A stretch of 64,000 nucleotides of DNA, taken from NCBI RefSeq assembly GCF_016906535.1, contig NC_057381.1, forward strand, positions 1,240,001-1,304,000, in the 5' to 3' direction. The notes under the pieces were generated by a model. That model saw nothing but the letters and a program-made list of their open reading frames with translations. It was not told the origin of the DNA and searched no databases. The number at the start of each line of letters is the position of its first letter. The stretch's first letter is position 1. Below are positions 39,492 to 51,500 of the stretch, in pieces. This stretch comes from Rhizoctonia solani (taxonomy: Eukaryota > Basidiomycota > Agaricomycetes > Cantharellales > Ceratobasidiaceae). The translations under genes and the position numbers were made by a program.

Positions 39492-40340
39492 ATATATGCG
39501 CTTTACCGTGTTCAGAAGTACTTGGTTTGTTTTTGATACTTAGATCCCCAGTACTGGTATAATATTTTGTCGGGCATGCAAGGCTTTGTATTTTTACTTG
39601 ATATCTCCTCAATCCATTCGCATTGATATGTTGGCCAGTCCTTAAGCTTCTCATGAGCGAAGCTAATTGCAAGACCTTTTCTTCAGCTTCCACAATGGTC
39701 AGGACATCTCTTGTGGTTAGCTAGATTGGGAGTAGCTTTCCTATGGGCTGATCCTTCAGCAGCGTCCGGTTGAATGAATCATCAATATGTGTTTCTGCGG
39801 TGCACGAGTAAGATGCGGATTATTCGTAGTCCGCTATCGTATTGCGATGTGTATTGTTCCCTTAGAGTTGTGTATATACATCCGTAGTCAGGGAGATTCT
39901 ACCGGTAGTTAACCGAACCACATATACCAGGGGTAACATCAATTGTGCACCTCAAAAGAACCCGGAGCAGCAGTGCTATAGATTTCATATCTGCATTGCT
40001 GGCATTTCTCGTTACCGTGCATTTGTCGTGTATCTCTTCGACTTAGTGCCGCATCATAATTAGTCATTGGTCTCTGATGTGCTGTATTGATTCAGATTCG
40101 CTCTTACAACTGTTTTAGGTTCCTTAAATGACAAATAACATTCAAATAGAACATATATGCGGCAACTAGCCCCGCCAGCTAGACTCATAGACAGCAACCA
40201 CGCTTAAATGATACACATGCTTCTTCGCTGGGATTCAGCGTTAGTACACTCACCAGGAAGCTTTCTCTGATTATTAACTCTACATCGTGCCAAGACAGCC
40301 ATGGTGGCGGGCCGCCGGGAGTTGTAAAGACGCCTGTTCA
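39492..40340. other. Intergenic region, no gene recognised
   Basis: About 850 bp between the MFS stop and the pectate lyase promoter. AT-rich, only short ORFs, no features recognised. Confidence 0.45.
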
Positions 40341-40356
40341 GGGGGTCTTCATCACG

Positions 40357-40363
40357 TATAAAA
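40357..40363 (+). promoter_or_regulatory. TATA box of the pectate lyase gene
   Basis: TATAAAA 114 bp upstream of the ATG, followed by a CT-rich leader (TTTCTTTCTTTCTTTTATCC, about 40400) as is common at fungal transcription starts. Confidence 0.6.
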
Positions 40364-40476
40364 CAAGTCCAGCGAGACCCATTCAGACCAACACACAGTT
40401 TCTTTCTTTCTTTTATCCACGCAACAGCTTCCACTCTCTCCGGAATTTGCTTTCACACTCACTTTAAACACACAAC

Positions 40477-41427
40477 ATGGTCTCGTTCAAACTTTCCACC
40501 ATCGCTGCTGTCGCTGCCTTCTTTGCTCAGACAGCTGTCGCTGCTCCATCTCCTAGTATGGAATTCAGTGGTGCACACGCCAAGCGTGCTGCAAGTTGCA
40601 CTTTCCCCAACCCTCCTAAGACTTCCAGCCTCAGTGCTCCCATGACTGTCAAGGGTACCTTTGATGGTAGGTAGAGTGGCGTCCAACCCATTGCAGCTCG
40701 CCAGTCGCTGATGGACTGATGTCTCTTAGGTGGCAATGTCCGCTATGACCGCGGAAAGGGAGCCTGCTCTGGCCAAAAGGAGGGAGGCGACAAGGACGCC
40801 GTCTTCTTGCTTGAGAGCGGCGCTACTCTCAAGTGAGTTCTGCTTAGGGTCGCAAATATACTACGTTATTGACCATACTGTGTCTTATAGGAATGTAGTT
40901 ATCGGCGCCGACCAGGCCGAGGGCGTCCACTGCAAGGGCTCCTGTACCATCGAGAACGTCTGGTTTGAGGATGTATGCGAGGACGCCATCACCATCCGCC
41001 AGACTTCCGGAACTACTACTATTAGGGGTGGTGGAGCCAAAGGTGCGAGCGACAAGGTTGTCCAACACAATGGTGGAGGAACCGTCAACATCTCTTCGTA
41101 CTGTGTGCAAGACTTCGGCAAGCTGTATCGTGCATGCGGCAACTGCAAGACGCAATACAAGCGCACTGTAAATATCAGCGATGTGATCGCAAAGAACGGT
41201 AGTCTGCTTGCCGGTGTCAACTCAAACTACGGTGACGTCGCGACTATCAAGAACGTGCAAGCAACAAGCGTGAAGTCAATGTGCGATACGTTCCAGGGCA
41301 ACGACAGCGGAAAGGAGCCGTCGAAGCTGACATCGAACAAGTCCAACAGCAGGTACGTGAATTTTCCGAAAGAACTCAATTGAAATCTGCTCACTAACGA
41401 TCGATTTACGTGCAGCTGCAAGTTCTA
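40477..41427 (+). CDS. Secreted pectate lyase, polysaccharide lyase family 3
   Basis: Cleaves de-esterified pectin (homogalacturonan) by beta-elimination; calcium-dependent, secreted, typical of plant-associated fungi. Exons 40477-40666, 40730-40832, 40891-41352 and 41415-41427. The signal peptide is about residues 1-22 ([20 protein letters not shown]), followed by a short propeptide ending AKR, a Kex2-type site. The mature protein starts near [12 protein letters not shown]. The PL3 body includes [93 protein letters not shown] and [12 protein letters not shown], rich in Cys as expected for a secreted beta-helix. It ends SCKF, with the last four residues in a tiny fourth exon. About 250 residues, normal size. 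Confidence 0.92.
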
Positions 41428-41749
41428 AATAATAGCCACTGTGGACACATCTGTCATAGACTGGCTTGCGTTGTAGTTGATGCGCAGCTGTGCGACCACA
41501 TTATCTATTGGCCTGACCGTTTCCTACTTTTGTATTATTCATCCTAATTCTTCTATGAATAAATACATACCAATTCACCACGACATCACCAAAATTTGAC
41601 AGTTCTTGAGGGTTTCAAGCACTTTTCAACAAGATAGTTGATATCCATTGAACATGTTTCTTCACAGTCGAATTCAGCGCTGGTAGCTATAAACTAAATT
41701 ACAGATCTGCAGGCCTCGATCTCATTGGCATCTCTTGAATCCTATCTCT

Positions 41750-43206
41750 TCAAGCCGGGTCAAGGCTGTCGACTCCCAGCTTTTTCTTTAGCTCTTCTAC
41801 GGGAGCCCCAGCTCCCTGAGGTAGATCTATCTCACGTAGCGGCGGCTCATTCATCAATTGTATTGCGACGTCCTTTGCGTCACGCCCCTCATACAGGATG
41901 GAATAAACGCCATCCGCAATCTAGTTGACATATCCACATCCGAGCAAAGTCAGAGACGTCTCTGAAAAACTCCTGAAAAGAAAACGAGAGCATACCGGAG
42001 CATATACTCCAAGCTTCTGGGTCATCGGTTTCAATCCCTCGGAGGTTGTGACTCCCTCAGCAACAGATCCAAGTGTCCGTATGATATGATCTAGCTGCTC
42101 TCCCTTGCCTAGGCGATAGCCTACAGTGTAGTTACGAGACTTGGATGACGTGCACGTAAGCATCAAATCTCCTATTCCTGTACGACCGACGCATTTAAGT
42201 TTCCCTAAGGAAGCTCGGACAAATTGTACCTACCCGCGAGGCTCAAAAATGTGAGAGGCGAGGCACCATATGCGCTACCGATTCGCGTCATTTCGGCCAG
42301 AGCACGGGTAATGAGGCCTAGACATAATAAGAATGCGTTATGAATGCCCAAAATGGTACATTACCAGCTCGAGTGTTGTTCTCATATCCTAATCCGTCGG
42401 CGATACCAGCTGCTATAGCATATACGTTTTTCAAAGCTCCGGCGAGCTCCACGCCTAGCGGGTCTGCGCCTGTGTAGCACCTGAACCAGGGTTGATGAAA
42501 TAGGTCTGACGCTTGTTGTGCATGTGAGAGTGAGAGGGACGATACTGAGACGGTAGTAGGTTGGCGTTTCACGACTAATTAACATAGTCACGTCACTTTG
42601 AGAGCACAAAATCTAGAGTTTAGACTCGAATTACTTTCTTTGGCGAAAGACGGACCCGACTATAGATAACATGACCCAGGAGTAAAGGTATGAGAATAAT
42701 GATTTGGACCTACGATGAATGTGGATGCTTTTGCGACATCAGGACCGCACGACTCTGCTATGATTTCTAAAGTGAGAGCTTGGGACCCAGCCTCAATACC
42801 TTTGTTGACGAAAATCATAAGTGGAATTCGATTCTTGGGCATCCGAGGATGCAGCTCTTCCAGTACCTTTCTGTAGCAACGTTTAGTAACCCACACGCAT
42901 TGGCTTGACCCCTAGAAGTCACCTCAATCCTTGAGTAGGTACAGCAAATAGAACTACATCGACATCGTTGAGGAAATCTGCACTAGGTAACTCGGGGCCG
43001 ATTGCATCGATGCCCTCAGGAAATACGTGATCAGTCAGATACTTCTCATTTCTTCGTTCTTTATTAAACGTATCAACAATTTGTTTCGAGCGAGCCCAGA
43101 GATATACACGATGAGTCGAGTCGGCAAGATGGTCGGCAAGGCAAGAACCAAAGTTGCCAGCACCGAGCACCAGAACTCGAGAAGTAGGCTTCGAGGTAGA
43201 TGTCAT
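41750..43206 (-). CDS. Glycerol-3-phosphate dehydrogenase, NAD+-dependent, cytosolic type
   Basis: Reduces dihydroxyacetone phosphate to sn-glycerol 3-phosphate with NADH, supplying glycerol for osmoregulation and phospholipids. About seven exons. The N-terminal Rossmann motif is LVLGAGNFGSCLADHLA. Then come FVNKGIEAGS, GPSFAKEIVKRQPTTVSV, the substrate/catalytic region VELAGALKNVYAIAAGIADGLGYENNTRA (catalytic Lys in GALKN), ALITRALAEMTRIGSAYGAS, the AGIGDLMLTCTSSKSRNYTVG motif and a C-terminus LREIDLPQGAGAPVEELKKKL. The chosen ATG (43206) begins MTSTSKPTSRVLVLGAG. An in-frame ATG at 43281 would add 25 mostly basic and hydroxylated residues and could be an organelle leader; it is not supported further. 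The stop is TGA at 41752-41750. Confidence 0.9.
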
Positions 43207-44182
43207 CCGCAGTGAGTTTAGTACTGTATTGTGATTGGATTGACAACAGTGATTGGTAAACAAGCTTCGTTGAGGCTTCAAGAACGGGGTTTGTTGAATA
43301 TTTAGGAGGGCAAATATGTACGTCGGTGCTTATTGAAGTCATGAGATATGACGTAAACCGCCACGGCATGTGCCGAACAGGACCTCACTGATCATTTACA
43401 AGGTACAACATCCTCCGTCGAACAATCCATAATTAGGATAACGAAGAAATTGGGATATTGCTTGTATGTACTGTGATAACCCCAAGTTCTTCGTAGCGCC
43501 TTGCTTACCGATATGTTTGTTCTGTTCAACCCAGGATAAACCTCGAAACTGTTGCTAGTTCTTTTTTTTCTGATTTTTAGTATGCTAAATCCAGACATGA
43601 AGCACCAGCCTTACAGAGCAGAACGTTAATGCTGTTTTCTTTTAGAATAGTAGTCATATGTCATGTGAAACCAACCGTGCGAGGGCTTATGCATATAGTA
43701 CCCAGGATTGAACTCCTTCGACAGGGGCGTACGATAAAGTGCTCGTAAAATCATTTGCCTAAAATATGAGTATAACCAGAGGCGAAAGCTAACTCAATCT
43801 AGCAGGACACGCAAGTTTTCTCACAGAGGTAAAGGGCGGCCTTTGCTATACTATAGAGGATCTCGATCTCAATTAGTTAGCCACTCGCCTTAGAACCCAT
43901 TGTCTCCTAAATCAGGGGCATAGATAAATAGGGCTTGTGTGTAAGTATGACGATACTAAGGGTATTCAATTCAAGTAGTAAGTCACCCCAGTCTCTAAGT
44001 ATAGATATCATGACTGTGCCCAATTGACTTAGTGCTTCTTTCACTTCGAGTATCCATTGTTTTACACTAGGTATTTCAAGCAAATTAAAGGGGTGTGATA
44101 TTAACCAGCTTTATACAAATATCATAAAAGACATAAGAAGCGTAAGAGAAACACGAGAAAACCCAGTCAGCTAAGCATCTTC
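43207..44182. other. Intergenic region, no gene recognised
   Basis: Nearly 1 kb between the start of the G3P dehydrogenase gene and the end of the first acetate-type transporter. AT-rich with short ORFs only; contains the G3P dehydrogenase promoter. Confidence 0.45.
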
Positions 44183-45275
44183 TTAGTTCTTCTCGCCGGT
44201 ATGGAATACGGGGAGGTCGAAGAACCTGTACAGAGTTCATTAGCGTTTCATGTCAGGGTAGGATCGGTGCATGTCTTACGAAGTATTCTTGACCCAGATA
44301 CCGGCGGCACCACAGTAGAAGGCAACAGCGGAGGTGAGGATACCGAAACCACCAGCAGCCTTGAGGACCTTCTCCTGCTCACGGAGAGAGCCAATCATGA
44401 CAAGGAGGAAGGTCATGAAGATGGATCCCCAGAGCGTGGTCATCGCAACAGAGGTACGGATGGAAGCGACTACCATGATGACGGAAACTACAGCCCCGAT
44501 TAGTATTAAGTATCAAGGGCTCTGGTCCTCGCGAACTCACAGATAAACCAGGCAGAGAGCTATAAAGTTGCCGTAAGAATCATGCTGCTTAGAGGTAAGA
44601 GGTTTTACTTACGTATAGGCCAATAGCATCGTTCTCGTCGACAGTTCCAGAGTAAGCAGATGCGATCCCAGAGCCGGGCCAGTAGATAGCACCAACGGAG
44701 AGGTAGAAGCCGCCGAGCATACCGAACATGGTCGCCGCATATGTATTACCACTGTGGTCCTACTATGTTAGTGTATGCGTGGAATAATTATTTCATTATT
44801 GGCTTACGTGACGAACTCCCACATTCCAGCGAGGAATTGAACGAGACCACCAGTGGAGAGGGCCATTGCAAGGGTGATGTTGGTCTGAAATAATATAAGC
44901 AAATATATAATGCTTTTAATCAGCTTGAACTTACGGTGTAAACATGACGAGTCTGGACAAGGAAAAGAGAAACGATCCAAGTAGTAGTCGCGAACGCAAG
45001 GAGGCCGAGAGGCGCCGGGTTGGCAATGCGGCGCTTACTGTGCATATAATCACTCGGTCAGGAACCAAGTTCAGATATTTTGTTGGTATCCCACTACTTA
45101 CTATTCGGGGAAGCCAGGCTATTAGATAAATAGCGGGCTCAGTACCGGTAAAATAAAGTATCTATATATCACTCACCTGAGAGTTATCCCAAGAGTGCAC
45201 GCCACGCGCAGTTGGCTCGACGTGGGTGTGCGAGGTGGCGGGAGAGACGGGGTGGGCAGCGGCAGCGTCAGACAT
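44183..45275 (-). CDS. GPR1/FUN34/YaaH family acetate transporter-like protein, copy 1
   Basis: Six-TM plasma membrane protein of the family that includes yeast Ady2/Ato1 and Aspergillus AcpA, which take up acetate with protons or export ammonium. It starts MSDAAAAHPVSPATSHTHVEP (ATG 45275-45273). After two introns it carries the family signature in RIANPAPLGLLAFATTTWIV, then FLVQTRHVYTTNITLAMAL, GGLVQFLAGMWEFVTGNTYAATMFGMLGGFYLSVGAIYWPGSGIASAY, ASIRTSVAMTTLWGSIFMTFLLVMIGS, and the C-terminal AFYCGAAGIWVKNTSFFDLPVFHTGEKN after a last intron (donor inside TCGTAAGA at about 44261). All joins keep frame. The paralogue at 53606-54464 shares the same layout. Substrate is inferred from family. Confidence 0.88.
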
Positions 45276-45855
45276 GTTAACTATATGATAAAATGACTAA
45301 AGTATAAAGGTACTCGTAGGAGAGTAACAGGTGCCGAGGAATGCGGATAGGAGGAATTAATGCGAATGAGTATCGCAGAGGAGTAGACGGAATGCTGTGA
45401 GCTGATTGGGAAGTGACGACACGGGGCAGATTAAATATATACTGAAGCTGCTCTTTCATCCTGCGATAGCATCGCGGCGAACCCCACCTTGCGTGCGAAA
45501 TGAGACTCGGGTCACGCTGAGTTGCCGGGTTCGAACCGCAAGAATTCGGTCAAACCGCTTCAGCTCAAACGCAAAGAATTATGACGATACGCCGAAGCAG
45601 GTCACTTGGCTGGATCCCCTTAGTTTTCATGCCACCAGACGGGAGTTGAGCAAAGAACCTAACGGCACTTGGGTATGACTGACGGAAAGGGGGTTTGAGT
45701 GGCAGCTGAGTACTTATCTCAACTCGCTTCGAGGGAACAAATAAACATACAAATACATCTATATTATTCATAGCACAAAATATCACTATGTGGGTATCCG
45801 TGCACCTAAAACAGGAGTCGAATCAGGTGGACGGGGATACCGAGCTGGGAGGTTT
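45276..45855. other. Intergenic region between transporter copy 1 and glyoxal oxidase
   Basis: 580 bp. AATATATACTG at 45433-45443 may be the TATA box of transporter copy 1, about 160 bp before its ATG. A GGTTCGAACC-like string at 45530 is not a tRNA (no cloverleaf). No gene seen. Confidence 0.4.
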
Positions 45856-48130
45856 CTAAACCTGAATGCCGTTGCCGACCATCAACTTCCTCCCCACACT
45901 TGGAATACCATCGGCCAGGACGTAGATCCATGCTGGCCCAGGAGGATACACAGTTCCAGAAGGGGGTGAAGACACTGTCAAAGTACGACGGTCTGACGCG
46001 AGCTTACATTCCAACTCCACAAGGCGTGAATTCATATGCACCGAGTGCGTAACAAAGCCAAGATCCATGAGTGAAACTAGAAGAACAAACATTGGAATAG
46101 ATACTCGAGTCAATGTATGATACTTACCCGTGATATTATTTGCCTCCTCTGTTAGTGTGATGTCCAACGTGAAGGATCCCATAAAGGCTATCTGGTCCGG
46201 CAATTTCACAATCCTTGGACGTGGTAAGGACATGTAATCCGGCTTTAGCCATTCTACCCTATATTCGGTTCCATACTTCACTGTCGAGACGTCAAGGTTG
46301 GGGTTGGATCCAGCAATCATAATGGAACCATCGGGGACGAGGGTTGCGACCGAGTGGTACAGTCTGGGTATGTCTGATGATGGCATCCCTTCAGTCGAAA
46401 ACCGATGCCCAGCGGGCGCCTTGGGGTCATAGAGGACTGGGGTGAAAACAGGATCGTCCGCGTTAGAAGATCCAACTTGAAGTTTGACGTTTCCATAGCC
46501 AGCGATCCCTGTCCGGCCTCCGTTGACCACGACAGCCCGGCCATCAGGTAGAAGCACCGCGTCCGGCATGACACGGCGGTCCGGCATTTCTTCGACCTGC
46601 CACCCACCGGCTATCCCAGCTTCCGTAATAGTCATTCTGAAGCATTGGTTAGACGCTGGGTCTCGGGCAGACAATTTCGTTGGTAAAATACGGTCGCTTA
46701 GTGTGGAACCCCCACAAATTAGAACTTCGGGTTCGAAATTATTGCGGAACGTGAGTGGTAGTAGGAGTGCGGTTCCGGTCATTGGGTATGTTACACGGAC
46801 CCCGTTAGGCAGAGGCGGAAGTTTGTGCTCGTGATTCGTTCTCCAATTGTACACCATCGCATCTTGGTTAGCAGCGACAAAAAGATGGCCATCTGGAAGC
46901 GTGAAGACGATCGGGAAAAGGTTTGAATTCAAGGTCTTGGCCAAGAAGTCAAGACGAACAACCCCTTTGTCTCCGGTGGGCTTGGGCGGAAAGAATTCCA
47001 TAGTTGGATTATTAGTAGACGCGTTGTTCATCCATCCGCCTTTGGTAGAGCCGCCAATAATACCCACCGAACCGTCATCCAATCTTGAGACAGTCGGATA
47101 CCAGCGAGAACTCGTCAAATGCAATTCTTTAGGGTGGTCGTACATATCACAGAGTGCGCCAGGACAAGGATTGAAGAGTCGCATTGCTTGTAGCCCGTTT
47201 TCGTCGCCAAAGTCAATGGGCCCGGTATCGTCCTCAACGATCGGGTTTCCCCCAACGTTAATCAAGGTGCCATTTCCAAGAAAGGAACCACCAGCACAGA
47301 AGGAATTACTCTTCATGTTCAGCGGGCGTACAGTGTGACGTTCCAAGTTGTATATGGCTCCCCACGCAGGGTGTCCTTCGACTATCAATGGGTTGTGTTC
47401 CACTTTATCGATGACGATAACTTCGGTATCCGAAATGACTGCAACCTGCATGGCTGCAACACCGGTTTGTCCCCTCTGTTCAAGTCTCCACCTGGGTCGT
47501 GCGCTTGAAGATACGGGTTCAGCCCGAGGCTTATTAGAGTTGGCACCCGTAGATCCAGAAGTAACCACAAAAGCGTCCACATCAATTTCAAGACCGTCAT
47601 TCTGGATTGTCAATATATGCTCGCCTTCATCCAAATGTGAAAGCCCAAACAATCTTTGCTTCACAAAAGTCTTCTTGGACCAAAGGCTAGTAGCTCCGGT
47701 AAGAGTACCGTCAATGAAGACACGGGGTGATCCATGCCGACGTGAAGTCTTTCCAAACCACTGAATACCGGTCCCCCTAAATTTGACCGTCACGTTTGCT
47801 CCAAGAGTGTTCGAGACATGCATTGATCCACCAACAAATGCAGAATCGTTGGCGATTTTCCATGCGGTGTGGGGTAGGTATCGTATAGATTTGTGATTGT
47901 CATCTAGGGAAACAGAGCCCTCTGGAACAAAATAGGGGGTGAATGTACCGCACGCAAGCGAGTGCTGGTGTGGAGGCATCTTTTGTCCATTCCACGCCGA
48001 ATCTACACCATAGGGTTAGCGTGGCTCCCGCGAAAGTTTGAGCAGCGTTACTTTTGGATGCACAGGCATGGATATCCTTATGTGGGCCAGCCAAAACCGC
48101 TGCCGCGCCGAAAAGGAGAAGTGCACGCAT
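45856..48130 (-). CDS. Glyoxal oxidase-like copper radical oxidase (AA5_1) with N-terminal beta-sandwich
   Basis: Extracellular oxidase of simple aldehydes (glyoxal, methylglyoxal) that produces hydrogen peroxide. Exon 1 encodes a signal peptide, MRALLLFGAAAVLAGPHKD (ATG 48130-48128). A short intron ends near 48003, and the main exon follows; a second intron of 51 bp (about 46079-46129) is free of stops and in frame. Residues about 40-180 (KSIRYLPHTAWKIANDSAFVGG ... GEHILTIQNDGLEIDVDAFVV) form a jelly-roll-like module before the propeller. Copper and cofactor residues of the family are all present: Cys in NSFCAGGSFLGNG, Tyr in SSRWYPTVSRL, Tyr-His in RLYHSVATLVPDG, and His in GFVTHSVHMNSR. 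The C-terminal domain ends YPPGPAWIYVLADGIPSVGR. The final size is about 725 residues, longer than the classical enzyme because of the extra module. Confidence 0.88.
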
Positions 48131-48518
48131 AACAATTAAAGGGGAAACGTATTATATAGGCGATAATTAAGAGTAGAGACCGTGAAATAAGTAATATATG
48201 AATATACGAGGTATATGGAAGTCGACGTCGGGTTCAAGGACTATACTTCGACCCCTGTTGAGAAGAAGCCCGCTATTTGAAATAAATAATCGGTTGGAGT
48301 TTAACAAATGTGTTGGATTTCAAGGTAGGGCTAAAGAACACATAAATATCTGATACGTATACATCATAGCAAACGACCACAGTAGAGCGAACAACCCGTT
48401 ATAGAAAAACAAGAAAACACATTAGCCGATCCTTAGATCAATGTAGATTATGACAAAAAACAATAACAGAGAAACACGTGTCGGATGTCGTCGAATCGTA
48501 AACAAATCGTGGCCGCAA
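48131..48518. other. Intergenic region with glyoxal oxidase promoter
   Basis: 388 bp between the glyoxal oxidase start and the end of the large gene to the right. On the minus strand CTATATAATACG (48149-48160) lies about 25 bp from the ATG and may be its TATA box. Nothing else recognised. Confidence 0.45.
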
Positions 48519-51500
48519 TCAATAGGCTTCAGGGAGAGGAAAGTCGGGTGTTGGATAGTCGGTATACTCCGTTTCGGCATCAAGGAATCGTCTAAGTCGT
48601 GCGATCTGCGAACACAGAAACCTAATGAGGTCGGCGAGAGCAAGTGAGTAAGCGACGCAGCTCGGTGGCAACAATGGGCGATCAAAGACGTACATGCTAA
48701 TCATCTGCAATCGAATATCGATGTGCAGTTTAAGAAGTGCCTTGCAGGTGGACAATGCCTGTGCGCGCGTAGTGGTAAACATCTGGCGCTCGAGTCCACA
48801 CCGCTGGATTTCGTCAATTAGTTCGCTAAATTCGCTGCTCCATCCGAGGACCCCCAGCTACAAAAATAACCGGTTTAATACTTGGTAAACTGTGACGTGC
48901 CGATGTCTTACCTGCCCAAAGTGCCTGAACCTAGTATGAAGGGCATCTGGAGCGTTCTTCAAAGCCTTGATGATCAGCTCGTTGCGCTCGATAACGTCAG
49001 GGGTGGGAACATATAGCGCGCCAGTTCGGTCAATCGATCCCTAAGAAAAACGGCGATAAGACGATAGAACGAGTTGCTAAAAATACCACAACTTACTCGA
49101 CTACTGGAAGTTCGACTACCCGAGGGTTGGACCTTGTGCCAGTCCTTGACTGGGTCCACCTTGGATCTGGAGGATTTCGATGAACCGGAGGCAGCAGACC
49201 CTGATCTGTGTTCGGCCATATTGTTATTACTCGGCTGATGTTCACTATCTTCGGCGCGTGTTGAATCTCGGTTGATATAATCTTGATACTCGTTCAAGAA
49301 CTGCCAAAATTCGTTGGTGGTGGAAACTCGAAGCAGATTGTTGGCCGCTGACGATGGCTCCGAGGCACAGTCCAAATTTGATTATCGGATGCGGCTTGAT
49401 CTTTGTGTTGTGAGATAATAGAGTCTCGAACCTGGATGGAGTGAATAGAATCTCTTCTATGAACTTGTAGCGAGTCTCGTCGTAATGTAAGTGAGTCCCT
49501 GTGTGATTTGATAGACTCTCTATACGAGCGATTCGAGTCTTTTCGGCTCCTACGGTATTGACCTGAATCCCTTCTGGAGGTGGAGTACAAGTCCTTTCTT
49601 CCCTGAGTTGGCGACCGGCGCTTAGGGTGGCTTGGCCCAGCCGCGGAGCGCCGTCGTCTCGAATAGAGTAAGCTTCCTCGACAGAATCACGCCGTTCCGA
49701 GAGTTGGCGTATAGACGCAGCGGACTGATAAGATGTAGTACGCCGGGGAAGGGGTGCCTTTAAAATGGGCGTAGCCGAAGGGATACGTATCGGGGGTACA
49801 GGAGATGGCGCCCTTGGGGTTGAAGACGCCCGGGTGGGTGAAGGGGACGCGTGCGAGTGTTGGGCGAACAGGAGGGGTCCCAGACAGGGTCCCAGGAGGT
49901 GGGATTGGCGTGATGGACGTGGAACGGGCCACTGGGGAAGCGGTCTGAAAGGAAGGTTTTCGAAAATTCCAATTGGACGAGCGGCACTCGTACTTCCTGC
50001 CCTCTGCCTAGCTCTGGGCGTAAGGTGTTGTGGTAAAGGAGGAACGGGTGGTGCTTTCACACCCGGCGAAGCCGGTGATCGAGTGGTAGAAGGGGAAGCA
50101 GACAAATAGACGTAACTCTCGAGTCAGGCTCCCAATCCGATTGATCGCCATTAGCACCACGCATCACAACAGGGAGGGGGTGCTCATCACGTATGGGCTC
50201 TCCGGGGGATCTCGACCTTGGTCTCGCCCGTAAGTGTTTGGGTGTTGCTGGATGGGTGGATGCGCCACCAGCAGATGTAGGAGAAGGAAGATATTCTTCG
50301 CGATCCGAGTCTTCATCAGCACCCGTTTCGGTTAGGTAATGATACGCTTGGTCCTCTCCGTCACTCTTGATTGTATGGTCAGGGGGTTCCGGCCACGCGC
50401 TGTTCAGCAGTGTATCCAAAGAACGGGAAGGCGCCGAAGAGGCTGGGCCGGTACTACTCCCGGCCACACTTTCTGTAGATTCTTGCCGACTTCGAAATTG
50501 TTTTCTCGATAGGGCGCTGTACGAAGTTGGAGGGATGCGAGATGTTTTCGATTTACTTCCTGGCTATGTTTGCGGCGTAGCTTTGCCGGTGACCTGCGAT
50601 CTGAGGTAGTTAAAGCATGAATGGTACTCGATGAGAGACTCGCAACACGGCTTGTCGCTCCGGAAAGTGGCGGTTGTAAATATAATGAATAGGGGGGATC
50701 GGATTGAGAACCCGTCTCATCTGCAGGCTCGGAAAAGCCGGGTAGCCTGGAGGATATGCTACTTGCGCGCTCGTCATATGGAGCAGCCGCGGAGCCGGGG
50801 TTGTTGGCACGATCATGGTACTCGCTGAGGCTAATGCCACTTGCATAAGGACTTCGAATGAGTTCAGGAGGGTACCAAACCAATGATAATATGCGCGAGG
50901 TCTCCGTCGGACTAGTTTCCACGACCGGCGAAAGATTCTCAGGAGGAGGGGAAATATGGGGCGTAGCTAGTGGTGTTGCGAGAGCTGGGAGAGCCGGAAG
51001 TGGTGGTTCAGGTAGTTCAGATGGAGAAGAACGGTGTGTATGCTGCGTGATCCAAGCGATAAAAGGAGTCGGAGGCGTAAAACGATCTTGTTTTTTACTT
51101 TTAGTCTGTTACATGGGATTAGACATGGATTCAAACCAATGGATTAGTACTTACCGAATCTGATTTCTTAAGTAAATCCCGAAGCGACCCAGTTCTAGCC
51201 CTCTTCTCTCTTAATTTTTTCCTGAAAAGCGATGGTGAACGAGAGCGCGGAGGTGTCGGGAGGTTCCTTGATGAGTTTTCCTGGACGGGTTGGTCTGCTG
51301 GTTCGGGTAGTACGGGATCGTGTTCGGCATCGATTGGACGTCGGTCTAGGAGTGGCCCTAATCTGTTAGCGCAAGCTGGTCGGCTTGGGGTGATCTTTGA
51401 CGGGTGAAGAAAGAAGCTTACACTGATCAATACGGGCTCACCTCCAATGGGCTCCTCAGAAGGCGACCGAACAGGAAGAGGCTTATCGTACATTCTGGCA

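Noticed and set aside
45525..45550. GGGTTCGAACCGC resembling a tRNA T-arm
   Set aside because: No matching acceptor stem, D-arm or anticodon arm can be placed on either strand.
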